Positions 56,188 to 64,000 of a stretch of 64,000 nucleotides of DNA are shown piece after piece. Source of the stretch: Papiliotrema nemorosa (lineage: Eukaryota > Basidiomycota > Tremellomycetes > Tremellales > Rhynchogastremaceae); NCBI GenBank assembly GCA_032158125.1, contig JASKOT010000014.1, positions 1 to 64,000 of the forward strand, read 5' to 3'. The notes beneath the pieces were generated by a model. That model saw only the letters and a list, made by a program, of their open reading frames with translations. It searched no databases and had not been told where the DNA came from. A program made the position numbers and the translations under genes. The first letter of the stretch is position 1. Each line of letters begins with the position of its first letter.

Positions 56188-56990
56188 GGCTGTAGACCGG
56201 ATAGCAGCCGTGTACAAGCTTCTTGAGCCTGCTTTGCGACTTTGAGACGCTTTGTGTGAATGAAATGAGAATTGCAAGAAGGGGATGTTTACCAGGGTTG
56301 AGTGAAAGTCAAAGGGACCGAAAATCAGGCGCGTGGTGATACTCTCTCAACGCTAAGTCTCCCACGGGACTTTCCGTTCAGCCGCTCATGCGGGTTCGCA
56401 CTTGATACACCATCCATTCATTCTCCATAAATGATCTCGACGGGTAGGACTCAATCCGGACCATTGGTCTAGCGAGGAAGGTGATCAGACTAACCCAATG
56501 ACTTGATTGCTGGGTGTTTATCGAGTTCGCCACTCATCGCAGAATTCGTAGCAAAGATCCTTCCCACAGTCATTCATGAAGCGTTATCGGAAGCACACAG
56601 CGATGGTCAAGCATGGCACTGGTATATGACTGGCATGGCCTATGGATGTGCTCCTTGACAATGCACTCTGACTTGGGCTATGCAGAGTACCCGTACACCT
56701 AGCCAGACGCCTAGGGAGGCGGTTCTGTGGGACTCCAAGGGGGGAACTCACGTGATTTCGGTATTTTGATTCCGCGTTGGCTCTCCTCTCGCTGTCCATG
56801 ATCACCGAGCGCACTATCACTATTGACCCCAGATCCTTCATACAGACGAGCGGTCAGCTAGTGTCGACTCGCCTTTCACCCCGAGGGCTGCTGCAGGAAG
56901 CCGATAGTTCAGCGACCATCAGTCTCCAGCGGCCGCCGAGGCCTATCGACGTCAGGAAGCATCGTTGGACGTTCAATCCATTGGCCCATC
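56188..56990. promoter_or_regulatory. Divergent SAP-protein/RPD3 upstream region
   Basis: 803 bp between two divergent starts, the second that of a chromatin enzyme. An open frame at 56777-57034 overlaps the RPD3 start in another frame and looks like leader sequence. No palindrome or homopolymer stands out. Confidence 0.45.
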
Positions 56991-59172
56991 ATGGAACCGA
57001 TTATGGGAGAGGACAAGAAGCGAGTGGTGAGTGATATTCTCAACGCTCAAATGTATACTGTGCATGGGAGTCGAGGTAGGCGCCTCTCTGCATGCTTGTC
57101 GCAGGACAATTCCTATCCCTACTGTCCTTTCGGCCTTTCCCTTCGTGTCAACATCCGGCTGATACCTCTAGTGCTACTTCTTCGACTCTGACATAGGCAA
57201 CTATCACTATGGGCCAGGTATGTGTGATCCACTTCATCTTGCTGACTCACGCTGAGCGAGCACTCCCATTTTGTACTCAAGCTGATCCACAGGCCATCCA
57301 ATGAAGCCTACCCGTATCAGAATGTGCCACTCATTGGTGATGAACTACGGTCTATACAAGAAGATGGAAATCTTTGCACGTCGAATCGATTCCTTTGGCT
57401 CGTCTAGGCTGATGTTGTAGCGAGCTAAGCCAGCGACGAAGAGGGAGATGTCGCAGTTCCACACGGATGAATATGTCGACTTTCTGAACAGAATCACGCC
57501 CGACAACGCTGGGCAATTCGCCAAGGAACAGGTGAAATGTGAGGCGAGCGAGCTTGTCCCCTTTCTGATGGATGCTGACCATAGACAACGTCGGAGACGA
57601 TTGTCCGATCTTTGATGGTCTGTTCGAGTACTGCTCGATATCTGCTGGTGGATCTATGGGTTGGTGCAAGCGACGGCACACCCTACTGACATCCAGAGGG
57701 CGCGGCAAGGTTATCCAGAGACAAATGTGATATTGCAGTCAACTGGGCAGGGGGTCTGCACCATGCCAAGAAGGCAGAAGCCAGTGGTTTCTGCTATGTA
57801 AACGGTCAGCGCAGGGTCCTTTCCCTGCAGAATTTGCCAGCTTACGGGCAGATATCGTTCTTGGGATCTTGGAGCTACTCAGATATCATCAACGGGTCCT
57901 ATACATCGACATCGATGTACATCATGGAGACGGTGTGGAGGAGGCGTTCTATACAACTGATAGAGTAATGACGGCAAGCTTCCATAAGTACGGGGAGTTC
58001 TTCCCCGGTACGGGTGAAGTCAGGGATAATGGTATCGGGAATGGTAAAGGGTGAGTGGATCGTCCAGAGCTTGAAGGTTTAGTGACCTCAGATACGCGGT
58101 CAACGTGCCGCTGCGGGATGGTATCACGGATGAAAGCTATAAGAGCATATTCGAGCCGGTACGTTGAGCCCCTGCTGCGTTCGGTGTGGTGTTGATACCT
58201 CAGGTGATCAAACGAATCATCGACTGGTACCAACCAGGCGCGATTGTTCTGCAATGCGGGTCTGATTCGTTGTCTGGAGATCGACTTGGCTCGTTCAATC
58301 TGTCCATGCGAGGGCACGCGGCCTGCGTCAGATTCGTCAAGTCATTCAACCTGCCTTTGCTAATGCTTGGGGGAGGAGGATATACTGTTAAATCGGTCTC
58401 CAGGACTTGGGCTTACGAGACTGGTCTAGCCGCTGGACAGGAACTGCAAGGTTCAATACCGAACAACGAGTATTACGAATACTACGGTCCTGACTACGAG
58501 TTGGACGTTAAAGCGTCGAATATGACAGACCACAACACGCCAGAATACCTAGATAAGCTGCGAGAGACAGTCTTTGAATTTCTCAGGGACAAAACGCCTG
58601 CTCCCAGTGTGCAGACGCAACGTGAGCCTTCCCGTCGGGAGTCTCAGAGACTGACGGGCAGCTGTGCCGAAGTTGGCGCACGATGATGAGGACGAGAACG
58701 AGAACGAGGACATGGAGGACAAGGATCAAAGAGTGCCGAGTCAGTAGCCCTTAGGTGAAGGCTTCCAATGCTAACTTTTATAGTGAGATTGTGGGACAAG
58801 ACAAAGCAGCACGAGACCTCGTTGTCGGACTCCGAGGATGAGGGGACTGGTGGACGTCGCCATATTCAGTCCCACAGAGAAGCCAATGGCACCAAGAAGA
58901 GACGGTCCTCGAGGTCACCGCGGTCTACCAGTCGCAGCAACGGTAATTCTGCTACACCCGTACCTGCTTCGACCGCCGACGGCATCACCGCGCCTGGAAG
59001 ATCAATAGACTCGGGTTTGCTGGATGCTCCTCCCACCGCTCAGGCTCTGCGTACGACCACGGAGAAGGCAGCCGACGGTAATCACAACATGAGCGATGAT
59101 GAGAATGGGGTGACGAAAACAAGTTTCGAGACCTCTGAAGCCACTGTACGGCCAAGGAACGGACCTGCTTGA
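56991..59172 (+). CDS. RPD3: Class I histone deacetylase Rpd3
   Basis: Exons 56991-57026, 57172-57217, 57293-57375, 57421-57538, 57585-57659, 57697-57804, 57852-58050, 58092-58158, 58204-58621, 58662-58739, 58784-59172; 538 aa. The class I core is intact: [45 protein letters not shown], the catalytic [20 protein letters not shown], the zinc site [30 protein letters not shown] and [13 protein letters not shown]. The last 140 residues are acidic, then basic and Ser-rich. Rpd3 removes acetyl groups from histone tails in Sin3-type complexes. Intron 3 (57376-57420) has a GC donor (GCACGT), required to join KKMEIF to RAKPATK. Confidence 0.95.
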
Positions 59173-59428
59173 CGAGGCGTATTCATCCCATCTTCATGCG
59201 CTGCATCCGGGCCGTACGAGTACAATGTGTGCAGAGATTAGAGTCGGAGAAGGGCCGGCGTGCGATTGTAATGCATTGGCATGATCATAATAGTTACAAA
59301 TTCTATCAACAACAGGTGTCGGCTCTATCGAAGACCATCAAACCGAGCTGGTATAGAAATACACAATGTGGGACCTGTCCTGAATTTCTATAATGCTACA
59401 AAACAATCAGTGCTAGAGGTTTGGGCGG

Positions 59429-60955
59429 TCAGTTCAACCTGAACTCGGCTGGAACAGGCGACAATGAATTGACAATGTCGACGTGCAACATGTCGCGATT
59501 GATATTGCCCAGATTGTCGGACCAGACCTTGCCTCCGACTTGGGCGACACCATGGTCGAGCTTGTCCGCGGGATTGAACTCTGGTGTAGGCGGTAAGGAG
59601 ATATCTCCATCTCCAGACGAAGACGACTGAGATGATGTCGCAAGTAACGAGTAGGTCTCGGAATCGAAGGCTTCGATGTGGATAGGAACTGTCGGCGGTG
59701 GGGCGGCAGGTACGCCGACGGCAGAAACTGGCGGATGATTTCTGGCTGGAGGTTCGGAAAAGTCGATTTGGTTCATTATGCTCTCGTCGATGTATACTCC
59801 AGAACTGCCCGACCATGGTTGTCGATCGGTAGGTTGAGCATCGTAGATATGATGTTGATCCACGTCGATTTCCTGTAGCAAAGATTGTTGAGGAATGACA
59901 ACGGGTGCGACTGTGGGCGGAATGGGTCGAACGGCAGCCGCAGCGGCGCGAGCAGCCGAATGAGCAGTTTTCAATTCCTCTTCCGTCATTGTAAACGTGT
60001 CCACAGCGAGGATTTGACGTCGCAATTCAGCGAGAGACGGACGTTTCCTGGGTTCAAGGTTGAAGAGACCCTTGAGGATGTTGTTGGTAGCGTGAGAGAT
60101 GGGGAGGATGGTCCGCAGAAACTCGGGATTGTGTACGAATGCTCGGAATGTCTCATCCGAGGGACAAGCTTGTCGCCAGGGATTTCGACCACATGTTAGA
60201 TTGACGAGAATGACTCCGAGCGACCAGAGATCGTTCGTTGCAGTGTTATAGCTTTCAAGCTTTTCAAACAACCCGCCTTGACACTCGGGAGAGAGGTAGA
60301 AGGTTGAGCCACTATCATGATGAGCTTTGATCGAGTGGATGAAACGGGTTGACTCACCATCCGAAATCTGTCGAGTGGCGCTCAGACGTTGCCAGCCCAA
60401 AGTCTGCCACGCATATCTTTGTTCCATCCCTTGTGCATAGGATGTTCTCCGGCTTCAAGTCTCGATGAAAGATCCCCATGGAATGACAGTACTCGACAGC
60501 ATCCACAATCTGCAGAAAGACCTTCTGTATCAAAACATCGTTGCCGATATACTGTAAGGCATCAGTCTGGTTGTCCAAGTGGCGGCGAGGAGACTCACCC
60601 TTTGACGTTCCGTGATCATCCCAAACAAGTCCCCTTCGTCACAAAAGTCCATGATCACAAAGATGTAGTCTCCCTCTTCAATAACCTTGTGCAGCGATAC
60701 GACATTGGGGTGCCGCGAGGCGAGTTGATGGAGTGCAATCTCTCGCCGCTGAAAGTGCCTCTGTCGCGAATCGAGACCGACCCGCAAGAGGCATTTCACC
60801 GCAAGATAGACCGGTGTCGGATGTTGCAGATCGACGGCGAGGTAGACTACGCCGTATGCACCTAGACCAAGTACAGATAGGAACTCTATGCGCCCATTGT
60901 CCAAGGTGTATCCGACGAGGGAAGGACCCGAGTTGGCAAAGGTCTGATGAGGCAT
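59429..60955 (-). CDS. Ran1/Pat1-type serine/threonine protein kinase
   Basis: Exons (minus): 60955-60599, 60551-60358, 60311-59429; 477 aa. The kinase domain is N-terminal: [22 protein letters not shown] (ATP Lys), [27 protein letters not shown] (catalytic Asp), [15 protein letters not shown], then YLSPECQGG in place of the usual APE, and [25 protein letters not shown] and CGRNPW are typical of S. pombe Ran1/Pat1, the kinase that blocks meiosis, and of yeast Sks1/Vhs1. The C-terminal 190 residues are disordered and Pro-rich. An upstream ATG at 61012 would add 19 residues. The stop is 257 bp from the RPD3 stop (convergent). Confidence 0.88.
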
Positions 60956-63626
60956 CTTCTTGGTGCAAAGCCTAAAGTGGAGAGACAGAGGGATTCGCGG
61001 GATATGAGGCACAAGGAGGCTGAGTCGGAAATGTAATTTGTACCGGATGAGAGTGCTGGGATCACGAGGAGGCTTGAGCTAGCTGGGTGGAAGGTTCAAT
61101 GAGTTGAGTGGCCGTGCAGGGAACCAGAGAAAGGCAGTAGATACGAAACGCTGGCGTAGGACTTTCCGTAATGAAACGGCTGGCGAAGGCTGGTGGGAGA
61201 GATATTTGGGCAAGATGTCGATAGATCGATATGAAGATACTGCTTAAAGATCGAGATGCGCTGCTCTAGGTCGAAAAGTTGGACAGACTATATACTAGTC
61301 GAAATAAGGGTCGGGCCTTTGAGAACAATCGTCGACGAATCGAGTCGAGACAACGAAGGGCAAAGTAAGCAGCGAAATGAAGTGGTTCGAACGGATTCGT
61401 CGATGAACTGCGAGATGTCGCGCTGAACGTGTCCGTCGAACGAAGGAGAAAACCGAGCCGCTTCCGCCGCTGGGTACTTGTAATCGTCCCACGGGAGTAC
61501 TGAACCCTTCTTCGAACCGCCGATTTGGGCGCCACTGAGACAGTGTCCCAGAGCGCAACGGCGAGCGAGAAGGTATCTCTCTACTCGCAATGCACAGATC
61601 CTCGCGTGGGACGAGACAATCGAGATTACTGGCGTATTGCGATTCTGACTGGCGAGTTGGTGTCGGGATACACTATGTGTTGGATAGGTCTGTGGTCGAC
61701 TCTTGTACGAAACGAGTGCGTTTCAGATGACGGTCCGAATTCCAACACTCAACTGTCTTTCATCCGTCTATCTCCGTCGACTGTCTCTTCAAATCGCACA
61801 GGTCTTTGCTGACTCGCAGGCGGTGCTAGATGATTGTGAACGTGACTGATAAATTGTTCTTCTTTCGGGTCGTTTGATCGTAAAATAGTCGTGCTGAAGC
61901 AACGAGCGTGAATGTCGCTTTTAGAACGAGGGTTATCGAAATGTTGACAAGTGTCGAATAGGTCGGGCGAGATCAAAAATGAAGTGACCCAGCACAGCGA
62001 GATCCAGTCTCCAGGTATATGGCGAACAAGACGTCCGTCGACAATGGCGAAGAATGGGGAAACCGATATTGCCCAACCATTAAGAAAGGTTCTTACGCCT
62101 TTCTAGGTTGAGAGTCCGTACCTGTGATCACTCGCAGTGACTTTGCGTTGCTACACAGCGAGACTTTGACCCTTGAGATTCCCCCAGGCTAGTGACTCGG
62201 CCACCAACCCAAAACATCTCTGCTCCCCAGAAAGTACTATCCATGACACCAAAGAGGCGTCTCCACAAGTGAGCGTGTCAGAGACTATTCAGGGTCAACC
62301 ATTTAGACCAAAAGAGACATCTGCCACCGAGGCGTTTACCCTGCATCCCAAGAACCCAGAACTCACCATGCCCACAAGAGCGATAGGGGACTGCGAGAAG
62401 AAGGAGATGAAACTCTGATTAGCACCGATGACAATTAAGGGTCGAGGAGTGAAAGCGTGCTTTGGGAAGGCGGCGCCACCGACAGTCACGAGGAGGTTTG
62501 GCTGCATCCCTTTTTACAGTAATTTCCGCCGAGAACTGTAATCCTTTTGTCGCTGGAACATACTCAACAACCTTGATATATCACCCTGTATCCAGAACTC
62601 CGGAAGCCAAGGGTTCTCATCTGCATGGGCGCCACCGTATCATCCTCATACGCCACTGCATTGCTGTTCACCCTCTGAGAAGTAAGCAGCCCTTGTCAAA
62701 AGTTGTGCACGCTGTGACCTCCACGTTTATGTAGGTAAACAAGTGTTGCTACCGTTCAGGTGGAGCTACGAAGCTTCTCTCTGCTTGACTCATGGCATTT
62801 CGACACTACTGCGAGCTCATACGCCTTGTGCTGCGAAGAGGGTCTAGTTGTCACGGTTGAGGAGTGAAGTAAAATACCCTTTCCGGTGTCTGTTATTTTT
62901 TGCGCAACCAAAGACAGTCGCTCCACAAAATTAGCTACCCCGCTTCAACCCCGCAACTCACCCACTGAGTCTTAGACGTTCCTGTTCACCTTCGCCACTT
63001 AATTTGGCGTTGTCATAGCCTGAATGGATGGAGTAGATCGCACTTGTAGAATCCCCTCTCAACGACCCTCTGATCCCGGATGCAATTAGTACGAGGCATC
63101 ACTCGGTCACGCTGCGAGCCACACAATTTGGCTGTAATAAAGTGTACAGGAACAACCAGAACAAAAGCTACCATTCTGAATCCAGATGGTCCGAAAGCGT
63201 ACCGGATACGGAGGTTGTGCTCGCCCCATCATAGAAAGAGTGGTCGATGCTGCGGTGACAACCCCAGATCGAAGGCAACTAACCACGACTGAGCTTCTTG
63301 ATTTTTGCGTGATCGTGGAGGAGCTGGTCGTACCTGGCTGACTCTCGGGTGAAACTGAAAAACGCTCCAGGATCTGGAGGCGGCAGTTGGTCATGCCGGG
63401 AGGGATCGTTACCGGCTCAAAAATGCGCAGCCGTGTCATCACGACATGGCGATTGATTTTTGTCTAGGTGGAGGGTCTCGAGGAGACCTCGTACTGGCTC
63501 AGTCACCATGCATGCAGAGGCTCGGTCTCAACTGTCGTTGCCGATCAGAGAAATCATGCAAGCGAAGAATGGTCACGTGGTATTTCCCCGTCTTCCCCTC
63601 AAGATTCAGTCGACAAAACGTACGAT
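60956..63626. other. Gene-poor region
   Basis: 2.7 kb without a gene I can support. The first few hundred bp must hold the Ran1-type kinase promoter and leader. Open frames (61288-61590 minus, 61525-61812 plus, 62173-62418 plus, 63107-63442 minus) have no domain, no long homologous-looking block and no consistent splice pattern. No tRNA, repeat array or homopolymer is seen. Confidence 0.45.
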
Positions 63627-63993
63627 TCATGCGGTGTACTCAGGAGGCGCAGCCACCACTTTCTTGTCCACTCCTTCTATGCGCTGTGACCGTGCTTTTC
63701 CCTGTGATCTGATTTCCACGTCTTCGGTCATCCCCGATCGGTCGATGTCCCCAAGTTCCCTTTCCGCCTCCTCATCGAAATCTCGGTGTACAAGTCGATG
63801 CGCCGGGGATGCGAAATGCTTGTGAGGATGTCCGAAGTGGTGACCGGTGAGCCATACGAGCCAACCAGCAGATCCATATGCCCCCGATGATGAGTTGTAA
63901 GATGGGCAGGGCAGCTACGGCTTCCAGACCGTCATTGTACGCTGGGGCGTATGGGTCGCGATACGTGAACATGAGATCGTCAAAGTCGCTCAT
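63627..63993 (-). CDS. Hypothetical small membrane protein at window edge
   Basis: The start at 63993 gives MSDFDDLMFTYRDPYAPAY followed by a hydrophobic segment (ALPILQLIIGGIWICWL) and stops at 63772 in this frame. A second long open frame continues from about 63850 to the stop at 63627 with HFASPAHRLVHRDFDEEAE and an EVE/RSQG-rich tail. Both can be joined by a 100-nt intron 63918-63819 (88 aa, without the hydrophobic part), or the hydrophobic part could be kept with a splice I could not identify. The gene may extend beyond 64000 only as promoter. No family is recognised. Confidence 0.35.
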
Positions 63994-64000
63994 AATTGTG

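Noticed and set aside
61288..61590. 100-codon minus-strand frame upstream of the Ran1-type kinase
   Set aside because: It overlaps other open frames of similar length, shows no motif, and lies where the kinase leader is expected.
1..64000. CRISPR array, prophage, biosynthetic or antiviral gene cluster
   Set aside because: No regular spaced repeats, no integrase or capsid-like proteins, and no clustered biosynthetic enzymes; the content is ordinary fungal genes on both strands.

Overview
The window is nuclear DNA of an intron-dense fungus. Proteins such as SLA1, RPD3, RTF1, GPI8, VMA7, RDS3, OST5 and a velvet factor place it in the fungi. Very small introns (most 27-60 nt), TG/CTAAC-type branch sites and tight gene packing suggest a basidiomycete yeast, probably Tremellomycetes-like. 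The genus cannot be told from the sequence alone. I built 31 spliced models of real genes by hand. Each keeps one reading frame across all junctions, and most give the length normal for the family. There is also one intron-containing tRNA gene and two weak gene candidates.

Layout. 1-540: two 130-bp direct repeats beside an orphan 3' coding fragment, possibly mobile-element debris. 0.9-15.8 kb: OXR1(-), BMT2(+), BST1(+), trimethyllysine dioxygenase(+), DOA10(-), SLY41(+), RNase III-like(+), glycerophosphodiesterase(-). 16.4-20.8 kb: tRNA-Gly(-), a signal-peptide/single-TM surface protein(+), SMP-30 lactonase-like(-). 21-26 kb: SLA1(-), OST5(+), CZIB/DUF866(+). 26.1-28.25 kb is gene-poor and leads into a velvet factor(+). 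29.7-38.6 kb is very compact: SPF27(+), VMA7(-), RDS3(-), TMEM97-like(+), GPI8(-), RTF1(+), rhomboid protease(-). 40-46.4 kb: HAL4/SAT4-type kinase(+), four-TM protein(+), TMEM205-like(-), small mitochondrial LEA-like protein(+). 46.8-61 kb: SDS3(-), MTC1(+), ERJ5(+), a SAP-domain protein(-), RPD3(+), Ran1-type kinase(-). The last 3 kb is gene-poor except for an uncertain small gene cut by the window edge.

Functional themes are housekeeping. ER and GPI-anchor biology is well represented (BST1, DOA10, OST5, GPI8, ERJ5, SLY41). So are chromatin and transcription (SDS3 and RPD3 could share one deacetylase complex; RTF1; velvet) and splicing (SPF27, RDS3). This is dispersed eukaryotic gene order, not an operon or an accessory island. 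I saw no defence system, CRISPR array or biosynthetic cluster. The most unusual features are how many introns use GC-AG borders (13 of about 142 in my models), a palindromic ATTACAAAACC element shared by two divergent promoters, several stop-free introns of 3n length, and a changed catalytic residue in the RNase III-like protein.
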